Shown: positions 26,561 to 37,399 of the stretch, in pieces
How the letters are laid out: each line of letters opens with the position of its first letter
How positions within the stretch are numbered: the first letter of the stretch is position 1
Assembly: GCF_905220415.1 (NCBI RefSeq)
Contig: NC_059547.1
Coordinates: 6,150,501-6,214,500 of the forward strand
From: Colias croceus
Taxonomy: Eukaryota > Arthropoda > Insecta > Lepidoptera > Pieridae
Reading direction: 5' to 3'
DNA length: 64,000 nucleotides
Program-made: the position numbers and the translations under genes
The notes under the pieces: generated by a model
What the model was told of the DNA's origin: nothing
The model's database searches: none
The model's input: only the letters and a program-made list of their open reading frames with translations

Positions 26561-26639
26561 AACCCGAGCGCTAGCTCTCTCGCTCTTGTAAGAACGGCAA
26601 ATATTGTCAGGCGCTTTCATAGTCCAGACATACGATCAT

Positions 26640-26775
26640 CGACGACCGGTACAAACGTACGGTTGATGCGCAATAATACGGGCTGTGTTTCGTGCTTTGC
26701 TAAACAGTTTTCGTTACTAATAATCCCAGTGTGTTAGTGCTAACTACGGTACCGCTTCTCTGGTTAAAATTAGAG
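26640..26775 (+). promoter_or_regulatory. Candidate promoter and non-coding first exon
   Basis: The segment 26560-26775 is less AT-rich than its surroundings and resembles an insect 5' UTR: TTTCGTGCTTTGC, then CCCAGTGTGTTAGTGC, then TTAGAG/GTAATT, a possible donor at 26776. The next coding gene on this strand starts at 40750, with an acceptor (TTTTCAG at 40677-40683) shortly before its ATG, so this could be the first exon of that gene across a 14 kb intron filled with transposons. Inference only. Confidence 0.3.
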
Positions 26776-26779
26776 GTAA

Positions 26780-28245
26780 TTATTCTCTACATTTTTTTTT
26801 TTGTATTAAAAAGGAACTCTATTTTTTAATAATTAGATATTTAATTGTACGAACTCTATCAACATTTGTCTTGGCGGTAATTTAAATAGTTTTCGATTAT
26901 AGTTACTACGAAGACCTTGATTCGTTTCAGAATACGTAATATAGGTTACGTCCTTCCCTTGAGCGGTGTGAGACATAAGTTATTTTTAAAGAATTGGTAA
27001 ATACGGTAGCGTCTTGGTGAAATGTAGAGCGAAATGGCCTAAAATATTATGTTGTTAAATCGCTATAGTAAACTAAGATAAAAATATATCGGTGCATGAG
27101 TTATTCTAAGACCTTTGTTTACTTCCTACGTTGGTAGGTATATGAAAGGCATAAAAACAGCGCGTGCGCAATTTGTTATAAATATAGATGAGTGAGATAA
27201 GCCACATTTACCTACTTGTGTTTTTAATTTTTACCTACATTTCAATCTTTACTGGAATGGTCTCTACCGGCATTGTTTTAGTAAACTTTACAATATATAG
27301 TTACGTACTTAAATTAATTTGTTGCTTTCAAATAGGTATTATTTTGTAGTACAGAATACATTTTAACGAAGGAAAATCAATAGGTAAAAAACTTATAAGA
27401 ACATTCAACAAGTACCTATGTATTTTTATTATCAATACAGTTTATGTAATATATAAATAAGAGTAACAACGATAATATATTAATTAATGTTAAGTAACCT
27501 CTTCAAGACTTAAACTACCTATCATATAGTATTTATGTATTTCTTATGTAGAGCAACGTTAAAATATACTTTATCCACTTTCAAGTTAAAACATTTTTAA
27601 TAATATAATATTACAATTTTGAAAGGCAGCAAAACAATTTCTCTAAATTCTATTTCTTTTTTGACTGGATGAAAAATTATAGAATCCAAAATATACTTCA
27701 TAAATAAAAATATAAGCTATATTTTGAGAAAAGTTGACTAGGTATTTCATTGACCTCAAATTTAAAACATCAATTGGTTCCAATTTTTTTGTATTTATAT
27801 ATTCTTTTGTCGATCTATGTTGGACGTTCGTAACTATCAGTGTGGGAGAGATCCCCTGCCCACGACGGTTTTTATCCCAATTTACGCAATATCAAGTATT
27901 TATACACATTGTTACAATTCTGTGATTCTACTGTTTTGTTTCGATACTTTTATTGTATTAAAAAGCATTGTTTACATTCAGTAAATATGTAAATAAGGTA
28001 AATGAAATATTTAAATACACTATAATCTGTGAAATTGTGTCTAAAAGTTGAAAATTCGATACAAATACCTAATAACGCTTCTCAAACCCAATTCAAGATG
28101 ATTTAAAGAAATAAGTTCGATATGTCTTTATGTCTTTATGTACCTTTTTTATCACACCTGACCAATATAACGACGTTTCTAACAGTACCAAATGTAGACG
28201 TGTGGGATTCTTGGTGTTCGCAGCCTCATGCCTTCCTACTAGCCA
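26780..28245. other. AT-rich, possible intron, no gene seen
   Basis: Nothing recognisable apart from short random open frames. If the candidate first exon at 26.7 kb is real, this is the first part of a long intron. Confidence 0.4.
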
Positions 28246-28249
28246 TATA

Positions 28250-30270
28250 CAGGGTGGCCCAAATGTCGTGGATCAAACGCAACAAGGGGTTAGGTGAGGT
28301 CATCAGCAGCAAAAAGTTGTTCTACGGGAGGTCTCTAAGGTCAACCACTGCAGAGTTATAATTTATTTTGTATTTTTATGAGAAAATTGGCTTTTTGAAA
28401 CTTATTCTTATTAAAATTCGAAAAAATGTACACCTATATCTTTTTTATCATTTTAACTAGATTAGTACTGATAAGTCCTTGCGTTAGACATGCTATTTAT
28501 GGTTGTTTATTGGGTGTGTTGAAGATAATATTCAATTTTATGAATTACTTTTTTCTCAAATCATAACTGTTTATTTACTTCGAACCCCACTGTGAAAAAA
28601 AAATACTCTACCGAAAAGTGACGCTGTATTTCAAGTTTTGGCGCATTCAATGGGGATTCTGAAAAGGTATTTCACATGGCCATGAGTAGGTCTAGTATCT
28701 TTCAAGGACGAAAAAACAAAACAACGATTGCAAAATAATTGTTTTATTAAAGCAAAACATTTTACAATAAATGCTCAAAATTTCTGCTTCTGACCATAAT
28801 ACACAATCTGCACCGTCTAATAAAATTTCTACGTAACCTACGGAATGCACCTCTGTTGTTAGTAACTTGTATCCTAGCAAATTCGAGCTTTTTTCGTAGT
28901 TCTTGTTCAGTATTGTTCTCTCTTTGGTAAAAAAATGAAGATGAAGTGCTGAGAGAATTAAGATTGCATCCTGGTGTAAGTCAACGCCAAATATCCCGTA
29001 ATCTCGGGATTCCAAGATCGACGGTGCAACGTATTATTAAAAGGAATAAATATCACGCCTACCACGTGCAAAAAGTGCAAGCTTTGCTGCCCGGTGATTA
29101 TGCAACTAGAGTACAGTTTTGCAGAGAGATGCTAAGATACCACAGAGAGGATCCGCAGTTTTTCAATAAGGTTTTATGGACGGATGAGTTAAATTTTAGA
29201 AGAATGGGAGTGTTCAATATCCACAACTTACATTTTTACTCCAGAGTATTTGGCATTAACATGTGGTCTGGTATAATTAACCAGCAGTTGGGGCTGCATG
29301 AAATGCCAGCAAGACTGAATGGTGCTCATTATTTAAATTTTTTACAAAATAATTTAAACCAAATTCTTAACGAAGCTGAAGTTTCAGAAGAAAGAATAGC
29401 AGAAATGTGGCTGCAACATGACGGCGCCCCGCCTCACTACACTCGAGCAGTTAGTGATCATTTGAATGAGCGCTTCCCCAATCGGTGGATTGGTCGAGGA
29501 GGACCTATTGCATGGCCACCCCGGTCGCCTGATTTAAATCCATTAGATTTTTTTCTTTGGGGCTATTTTAAAGAAATAGTTTACCAATGAGAGAACAATA
29601 CTGAACAAGAACTACAAAAAAAGCTCGAATTTGCTAGGGTACAAGAGGAAGAGAAGGAGAACAACAGAGGTGCATTCCGTAGGTTACGTAGAAATTTTAT
29701 TAGACGGTGCAGATTGTGTATTATGGTCAGAAGCAGAAATTTTGAGCATTTATTGTAAAATGTTTTGCTTTAATAAAACAATTATTTTGCAATCGTTGTT
29801 TTGTTTTTTCGTCCTTGAAAGATACTAGACCTACTCATGGCCATGTGTAATACCTTTTCAGAATCCCCATTGAATGCGCCAAAACTTGAAATACAGCGTC
29901 ACTTTTCGGTAGAGTATTTTTTTTTCACAGTGGGGTTCGAAGTAAATAAACAGTTATGATTTGAGAAAAAAGTAATTCATAAAATTGAATATTATCTTCA
30001 ACACACCCAATAAACAACCATAAATAGCATGTCTAACGCAAGGACTTATCAGTACTAATCTAGTTAAAATGATAAAAAAGATATAGGTGTACATTTTTTC
30101 GAATTTTAATAAGAATAAGTTTCAAAAAGCCAATTTTCTCATAAAAATACAAAATAAATTATAACTCTGCAGTGGTTGACCTTAGAGACCTCCCGTAGAA
30201 CAACTTTTTGCTGCTGATGACCTCACCTAACCCCTTGTTGCGTTTGATCCACGACATTTGGGCCACCCTG
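28250..30270 (+). mobile_element. Fold-back mariner (Tc1/mariner, DD41D) with ~680 bp inverted arms
   Basis: Bounded by CAGGGTGGCCCAAATGTCG and its inverse complement, flanked by TA on both sides (28248-28249 and 30271-30272), the mariner target. The inverted arms are not short: 28250-28930 is nearly the exact reverse complement of 29581-30270, including the 3' end of the transposase gene. A unique core of about 650 bp carries the middle of the transposase. The element appears to be one mariner whose left end was replaced by an inverted copy of its right end. A few small indels separate the arms (for example around 28860 against 29640), so the event is not brand new. Confidence 0.85.
28931..29758 (+). 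pseudogene. Mariner-like transposase, 5'-truncated
   Basis: The translation opens with the helix-turn-helix region (HPGVSQRQISRNLGIPRSTV), then the DDE domain: WTDELNF (first Asp), QHDGAPPHY (second Asp) and SPDLNPLDFFLWGY (third Asp). There are 41 residues between the second and third Asp, hence DD41D. The true N-terminus is missing because the inverted arm begins just upstream. An in-frame TGA at about 29588 interrupts the frame, and the C-terminal tail continues to the stop at 29758. The inverted left arm has AGA where this copy has TGA. Not expected to be active. Confidence 0.85.
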
Positions 30271-30563
30271 TATAGGTAGAACCATAGATGGCTCTACTAA
30301 CATCAACAACCCATTGCAATCATTGTAAGCTTAAGTCAACTGCATACGGGATATATTTAATACAAAAGACATACAAATGCCCATTAATGGGTAAATTAAA
30401 GATTTTTAATGCAAATTTTGTTTAAATATGTATCAGTAAAAATTATGTTCAAGTAGGTGTTACAAAAATAATGTGTTGTGGTTTTACCTTTTTTGTCAGT
30501 ACAAGTAAACATAATAAGATATGTCTTCTTCATTCTGAAAGTAGGCCCACTATCAAAGATTAA

Positions 30564-31295
30564 GGGCCGATTTTTCAATGCCCAGATAAACAGTCTAATA
30601 ACTACCCCTCGAATAGATTTATTCAATTGCTTATCTAACTCATAACGGCTCGCCTATTTTTCAATCGTGATTTATTTGATGAATAACTATCTGACCAAAT
30701 ATTTCCATATTGGCAGCTCTGCTCTTGGAGTGGCGAAACAAACATATTAAATTAGTCAGGTTAGAGCGGGATAGAGTCAACTTGCAATATGTCAACAACC
30801 GTCATAATGACTCACGTCAGGAGTGCATTTTAAGTTTATCTTGTGTTCTATGATTGTTGATTATTGTTTTGATTCGAGTAAAGAGTTTTGATTAAATTTG
30901 TGTTAAAATTTATATCCTATTTTACGATGGAAACGACATAAAGGCAGCGTCCGGCAAATTTTCAATGGCATGATCATCAGTACTATCAAAAACATCAATT
31001 TCAATATGATTTTAATTGATAATTATTTTATAGAAAGAGGCTTTATTGTAAAAATTCTACGCTCTATGTTATTACATACGAAAATATCCCAAATTTGACG
31101 CGTCAGTTGTCAACTCAAACGTCTAATCGTCGAATAGCACGCTATCTGGCCGTTGGAGCAGCAGATAGATTTATTCCTCAAATAACGTAGTTATTGGATA
31201 GATAAGTCCTATTCGTCTATTGAAAAATTGAATATTTTGTTAACTGAAGAATAAAGTCTATCTAGCTGTTTATCTGGGCATTGAAAAATCGGCCC
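30564..31295. mobile_element. PIF/Harbinger-type MITE, TAA target duplication
   Basis: Inverted terminal repeats of about 30 bp beginning GGGCCGATTTTTCAATGCCC, with TAA duplicated directly outside both ends (30561-30563 and 31296-31298). It is 732 bp with no coding capacity. The 3 bp TAA target and GGGC start fit PIF/Harbinger. Confidence 0.75.
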
Positions 31296-31299
31296 TAAT

Positions 31300-32540
31300 T
31301 TAACCTAGTTTACGTTTATCTGTTAGTTCTCTAATGAACGAATTCATTACTCAGTTTTTGTGTAAATTAAAAAATAAACGGAGCCATTGTTCGCTAGACT
31401 ACGAAAATGTATTATCGGTCATTGACATCTATTAAAAATTCAACATCTTCTGGCACTGTATCCACGTTAATATAAAATAATGAATAAGCATATTAAATTA
31501 ATTCTTATTCCTGAATGTTTTAAAGTTTTTAACCAAAAAAACATCAGCTTTACCTACATCATAAAATTTACCACTTAATTATGAACTCATTTTATGTATT
31601 ATGTTAATACATAAAAAGATTACATAATATGTGTTCACAACAATTTCAAAATCTTTAAATGATGTGATTAATTTACTTATAGTCTTTATTCATTTGTAGT
31701 ACTTAAAGTTCTCCCGAAAACCCTGACGCCGGACCTCGGGACCTTTTCTTAGGCGTGACTCACTTATATTGCGTATTGGATTACACATCACAATATTACT
31801 GTAACGAATGATGTCACCATGGATAAGGGTCTACTTATTGAATGCAATTCGGCATCATTGTTAAAGATCCTTTTAATAAACGAATGCATTCTTAATGAAT
31901 TTACCGATATTGAGCGTAACAATGATATAGTATTACAATTTACAAGTAATAGTTGATAATACTGATTACAATTATTATTGTTAACAATATTGGTCCCTTT
32001 TAATGTACATATGTCTATCCCTTGTATTTTCAACAATATTGGTCCACGGCATTGTATTGAAACTCTCATAATCTCTCGACTGCAATCATTGGTATAAAAG
32101 CACCAAAAATTGAACAACGGTGCAGGAAAAAATTATATAATAACCAAAACTGAAGCTGTTAACCTTGATGCATAGTCAATGTTACACGGTAATTCTCGAG
32201 GTCTACGACCATGTACGGGCTTGGAGGGAGTTGATTTTGCGTACAACTGTCAATGTCATTACCATTACCTACGTGTTTGTGGTCTCCTGGTACTGATTAA
32301 TGCTTATGAGCTCATTTTTTTTATGACTAATTGTATTAAATCGTCATATATAAAATATTAACTTTCAAGAACAAAATATACTTAAGTAATTTGATAACAT
32401 ATTTTATTGGTACTGGTGGTTAGAGACGTCGTTCTTAAATCATTCTTCTATAAGTTTTTGCAAGAAATCAATAAGAAATACATACTATTTTCTTCTTCTT
32501 GGCTATCTTTTTGCTGATAACCATGAATGTTTATTCTTAT
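31300..32540. other. Intergenic or intronic, no gene seen
   Basis: AT-rich. A longer open frame on the minus strand (31788-32117) has no recognisable domain, start context or splice support and is regarded as chance. Confidence 0.4.
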
Positions 32541-32793
32541 AAGTATGGCAGCAGGGCCGGACCGTGAGCTTGTGGGGCCCTGGGCTGAAACTACCCAGGG
32601 GCCTTTTTTTTTGGAAATGTTTATATTTTCTTAATACTTACTTTCGCAATTTTGTTATTTTAACATAATATTCAAATTTGATTTTAAATCGTTTTATTAA
32701 TTCAGGAGTCTATCGCGGACAAACAAAGTACCTAACACGTAATTTTTTTATACATATTTAGATAATAAAAAAATAATAAAATAATGTTATTCA

Positions 32794-32976
32794 TCCATAC
32801 TAATATTACAAATGCGAAAGTAACTCTGTCTGTCTGTCTGTTACTCAATCACGCCTAAACTACAGAACCAATTTGCATGAAATTTGGTATAGAGATATTT
32901 TGATACCCGAGAAAGGACAAAGGCTACCTTTTATTGCAAAATATGTACCACGGGCGAAGCCGGGGCAGACCACTAG
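32794..32976 (+). mobile_element. Helitron-like element nested in hAT-like element
   Basis: Starts TCCATACTAATATTACAAAT after A, contains a short CTGT/GTCT run, and ends GGGGCAGACCACTAG before T. The 5' half matches the element at 1925-2127. Confidence 0.6.
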
Positions 32977-33229
32977 TTTATTATAAATTAGTAAAAGAAT
33001 CTGACAGTTATGTTATTTAAATAATAATTTAGAAATTAACCTTTCTCCATTTTTGTGCTGCAAATTCTTTTATTGGTCATCACATTGCAAGTCTTTTGTT
33101 AGATCACAATGTAAATAAATATGAAAATAGTAGTAAAACGTAAATTATTGACACCCTAAAAGTTGTCTCAAAACCTACATATGGTAGGGTCTAAGCAACT
33201 ATTTAATTTCAAGGTCAAATGAAAATTCA

Positions 33230-35035
33230 AAATGAAAATTCCCGGAAAATGTCTGGAAAATATCCGGAAAATGCCTCGGAAATGCCCGGAAAATGCCCGG
33301 AAAATATCCAGAAAATGCGTGAAAATGTCCGGGAAAAGTGTGGAAAACGCCTGGAAAATCCTCGGAAAATGCCTGGAAAATCCTCGGAAAATGCCAGGGA
33401 AAAACCTGGAAAATATCCGGAAAATGCCTGGGAAATGCCCGGAAAATTCCCGGAAAATATCTGGAAAATGCGTGAAAATGTCCGGGAAACGTGTGGAAAA
33501 CGCCTGGAAAATCCTCGGAAAAGGCCTGGAAAATCCTCGGAAAATGCCAGGTAAAAGCCTGGAAAATATCCGGAAAATGCCTGGGAAATGCGTGAAAATG
33601 TCCGGGAAATGCGTGAAAATATCCGGGAAAAGTGTGGAAAACGCCTGGAAAATCCTCGGAAAATGCCTGGAAATCCCCGGAATACAGGGGAGGTGTACTT
33701 ATTACTTTACAGGTATTTCCCGGAAAATGAAAATTCCCGGAAAATGTCTGGAAAATATCCGGAAAATGCCTGGGAAATATCCGGAAAATGCCTGCCCCTG
33801 TATTCTGGGGATTTTCCGGGAATTTTCCGGGGATTTCCCAGGCATTTTCCGGATATTTTCCAGCCTTTTCCCTAACATTTTCCGAGGATATTCCAGGCAT
33901 TTTCCGAGGATTTTCCAGGCATTTTCCGAGGATTTTCCAAGCGTTTTCCACACTTTTCCCGGACATTTTCACGCATTTTCCGGGCATTTTCCGGGCATTT
34001 CCTAGGCATTTTCCGGGAAATTTCCAGGCATTTTCCGGGCATTTCCGGGCATTTCCCAGGCATTTTCCGGATATTTTCCAGGCTTTTCCCTGGCATTTTC
34101 CGAGGATTTTCCAGGCCTTTGCCGAGGATTTTCCGGGAATTTCCCAGGCATTTTCCGGATATTTTCCAGGCTTTTCCCTGGCATTTTCCGAGGATTTTCC
34201 AGGCCTTTTCCGAGGATTTTCCAGGCGTTTTCCACACTTTTCCCAGACATTTTCACGCATTTTCCGGATATTTTCCGGGCATTTTCCGGGCATTTCCCAG
34301 GCATTTTCCGGGAAATTCCCAGACATTTTCCGGATATTTCCCAGGCATTTTCCGGATATTTCCCAGGCATTTTCCGGATATTTTCCAGACATTTTCCGGG
34401 AATTTTCATTTTCCGGGAAATACCTGTAAAGTAATAAGTACACCTCCCCTGTATTCCGGGGATTTCCAGGCATTTAAAACGCTTTTCCCGGACATTTCAC
34501 GCATTGTCCGGATATTTTCAGGGAATTTTCCAGGCTTTTCCCTGGCATTTTCCGAGGATTTTTCCAGGCATTTTCCGAGGATTTTCCAGGCGTTTTCCAC
34601 ACTTTTCCCGGACATTTTCACGCATTTTCCGGATATTTTCCGGAAATTTTCCGGGCATTTCCCAGGCATTTTCCGGATATTTCCCAGGCATTTTTCGGAT
34701 ATTTTCCAGGCTTTTCCTTGGCATTTTCCGAGGATTTTCCAGGCATTTTCCGAATATTTTCCAGGCGTTTTCCACACTTTTCCCGGACATTTTCACGCAT
34801 TTTCCGGATATTTTCCGGGAATTTTCCGGGCATTTCCCAGGCATTTTCCGGGAAATTACCAGGCATTTTCCGGGGTTTTTCCAGGTATGTTCCACTTTTT
34901 CCCCGGACATTTTCACGCAGGCATTTTCCGGGGACATCCGGAAATTGCCTGGCAATGCCTGGATAATTCCCGGAAAATGCCTGTAAAAGTCCCGGAAAAT
35001 GCGTGAAAATGTCTGGAAAAAGCGTGGAAAATGCC
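33230..35035. repeat. Phased 10-12 bp repeat array in inverted arms
   Basis: About 1.8 kb built from degenerate units such as ATTTTCCGGAT, ATTTTCCAGGC and ATTTTCCGAGG, in which TTTTCC recurs every 10-12 bases. From 33230 to about 33795 the purine-rich strand (GGAAAATG) is on top; from about 33805 to 34920 the complement is on top; 34925-35035 flips back. A unique-looking block at 33663-33760 (with AGGTGTACTTATTACTTTAC) reappears inverted at about 34380-34475, so the arms form a long palindrome. Because the unit rarely makes stop codons, several long open frames (up to 424 codons) occur on both strands; these are artefacts of the repeat. Confidence 0.85.
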
Positions 35036-35911
35036 ACTTCAAATCTGCGAAGTAATTAAAGCAGAAAACCAAAAAAAGAAAAAGAAAGCTAAAATCTTTC
35101 ATATTAAATGTATATGGGATATTCATATTTCATACTTAATGTATGGGAGGGTTTAAAGATAATTTTTTTGATATTTCTCGATTTATTTTTAAAAATTTAT
35201 TACGGCCATTTTACTCATATGGTTAAGTACTTTCGATATCAGTTTAAAGTTTTTTGTTATCTGTAATACTTACGGAAAAATCGCCTGTGCACACTTAACG
35301 ATTACATATATTGTATAAGTATTTACAGACTTACATCTGGGTATCTCGAATTCCGAGATTCTTACCTAATTTAACCTTACATGACTTGGCCATAACTAGT
35401 TCGGGCTCGTACATAAGAGTTAAAATGCATTCAATAACGCATTTCGTTAAAAAATGACAAATGTTTATAAGTATATTAATTTTTAATAGTACGTTGATAG
35501 TTATAAAAAAATTATTTCGGTGTTAGTCTATAGCCCATTTATAGTGGAAGGCTATTATATCATCAGGCTAAGACCAACAGGATCTGAGCCACGTGAGTGA
35601 AATCGCGGGGCGCAACTAGTTATTATTATGTATAACTACCTATATAAAATAACCAAATAGTTTCAATAAATGAGATTTATTTTCTATAAGTTGAAAATCA
35701 ACATGCAAACATCCTTTTAGGTACATGTTAGCAAAAGTTATTGAAGTAGGTAGTTATGCGATTTTCATCAATTTTTTTTTCGAAAACCGACTACAGATTT
35801 TTTTTCAAATTATCGCCCATTTTTTTTATCGGGGTATGGGGGCCCTTTTAACCTCGGGGCCCTGGGCTGCAGCCCATAAAGCCCATGGGTAGATCCGGCC
35901 CTGTATGGCAG

Positions 35912-37295
35912 GCTGTGATATGGCTAAGGGATATGCATTCTGTACAAAAACGTAAAAAAGATAAAAACATCTGTATACTTTATTAAAAGTTTATTTAATT
36001 CATTGTGGCATTGTTTACAATTTACATATTTCATGTGTATGTGTAGCCTACAGACGACGTGAGTATCTAGCTGTTGGCATGACGTCATCGTCCGCTCGTG
36101 TTAAATGCTCCTTCGATCCGTTCAAAGATAAACGCGAATGATCTTCTAGAATTTCTGAATCGAAATTATCAGATTATTTTCTTGAATTTTCTCGTTAAAA
36201 TAGGCAAATGTTAAAATAAAACACCTAGTAGGTACAATCGCAAAGACAGATGTAATCTTAATTCATTACTAAATTTTTATATTGGAAATGATGTGTTTGT
36301 GAATATTATTTTATTATAATTTGTGATACATAATATTAATGTATCTTTAACATATGCCAAAATCATAGATTGTCTATCGGTGCAAATAGCAACTGTAGCC
36401 GTACCTATGTGAGAAAAAAATATAGATTTTTCTACATCTTAAGTATTACTCAGAACAAACTGTATGAGTCTCAACTTAACTGTATCGGTGTACCTATTTT
36501 TATGTGGGAGGGAAACTGGGAATCAACAAGGTTACAGGATGACACTGACATGCGTTTATGACTATGTATTGTGAAGAAGTAAACATTTACTGTATCTATA
36601 AATTAGTTTTAAATATTATGTCAAGCTATGTACATATTATTATTTGTTTATTATTGAACTTATTTAATTAACCTTCATAACCTTAATTTAAATTCATAAT
36701 CTTAGTCATTTAATTCTAACGCTGTTGATTGCGAGACACTGAGTTTTCATTGTTGAATTAAATGTTCTACCTATATAACAGATAATTAAATGTAACTTGT
36801 ACTTGTAATAAACTAATTTTCTTTTTAAAAAGGTTTATCAGTAGTAGTATCTTTAGTGTCAATGTTGTATTTTAATTAAACGTTCTATCACGTATATTTA
36901 GTTTGTTATCAGAAGCGTACTGCATGTGACCGTATTACGGTTAAGTAACATAATATCGGTGAGACAGTACTAAATATAAACCACACAAAATACTTTTCAC
37001 ATACCTTTTTTAATTTTTATTTGGATCACTGTTATTTAAGTGCGAAGGTGTGTGTTATATTTATAGAATCAATTTCGATGATATTGACTAATTAATGAAG
37101 ATGTACCTAGACCAGTGAGAAAGACAATAGGAAATTTGTTGAAAATACTCCTTTGTCCTCCTGGGTTTCTTTGAGAGTTGTGTAACAAAAGAGGGTTCAA
37201 AATGGTTAGGGCATTATTCACAATGAAGGGGCTCTATTTGTTAGTTATTCTAAATGAATAGTATAAAAGGTAATATTTGATTTGTTTCTTTATGT
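35912..37295. other. Intergenic or intronic; contains a perfect CRE site
   Basis: No gene is recognised. A GC-richer patch at 36050-36130 contains TGACGTCA at 36080-36087, the full palindromic ATF/CREB site, in a setting that could be an alternative promoter or enhancer. The remainder is AT-rich. Confidence 0.35.
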
Positions 37296-37299
37296 TTTA

Positions 37300-37380
37300 A
37301 TCGAAGTGGCTGAATTGGTCAGGCATCCGCCCCGGTTTGGCGCGAAAGGATGCGGGTTCGAGGCCCGCCTCGTGATCGAA
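37300..37380 (+). tRNA. tRNA-like Pol III unit (tRNA pseudogene or tRNA-derived SINE head)
   Basis: An A-box-like TGGCTGAATTGG and a B-box GGGTTCGAGGCC lie at tRNA spacing, with a perfect 5 bp T-stem (GCGGG/CCCGC) and a following T-run acting as a Pol III terminator (37381-37386). The D-stem is CTG/CAG, and the anticodon stem can be drawn as CGCC/GGCG with a seven-base loop, but position 33 is C rather than T. The acceptor stem does not pair well. A functional tRNA is therefore doubtful; tRNA-derived repeat or pseudogene is more likely. Confidence 0.4.
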
Positions 37381-37399
37381 TTTTTTCTATTCTTTATAT

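Larger units (their letters stand above)
32552..35903. mobile_element. hAT-like non-autonomous element with 8 bp target duplication
   Basis: Terminal inverted repeats CAGGGCCGGA at both ends and a perfect 8 bp direct duplication TATGGCAG outside (32544-32551 and 35904-35911) identify a hAT-superfamily insertion. A GGGGCCCTGGGCTG motif is found near both ends (subterminal). No transposase is present. The interior carries a Helitron-like insertion (32794-32976) and a large phased repeat array (33230-35035). Confidence 0.75.

Noticed and set aside
28692..29015. 107-codon minus-strand open frame
   Set aside because: It is the inverted copy of the transposase 3' end in the left arm of the fold-back mariner, not a separate gene.
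31788..32117. 109-codon minus-strand open frame
   Set aside because: No signal peptide, domain or splice context; likely chance.
33199..34473. 424-codon open frame on the minus strand, and several others of 100-300 codons on both strands in this interval
   Set aside because: They are by-products of a 10-12 bp repeat that contains few stop codons. The peptides are endless variations of HFPDIFQ or GKCLENPRK, open in many frames, inside a transposon.
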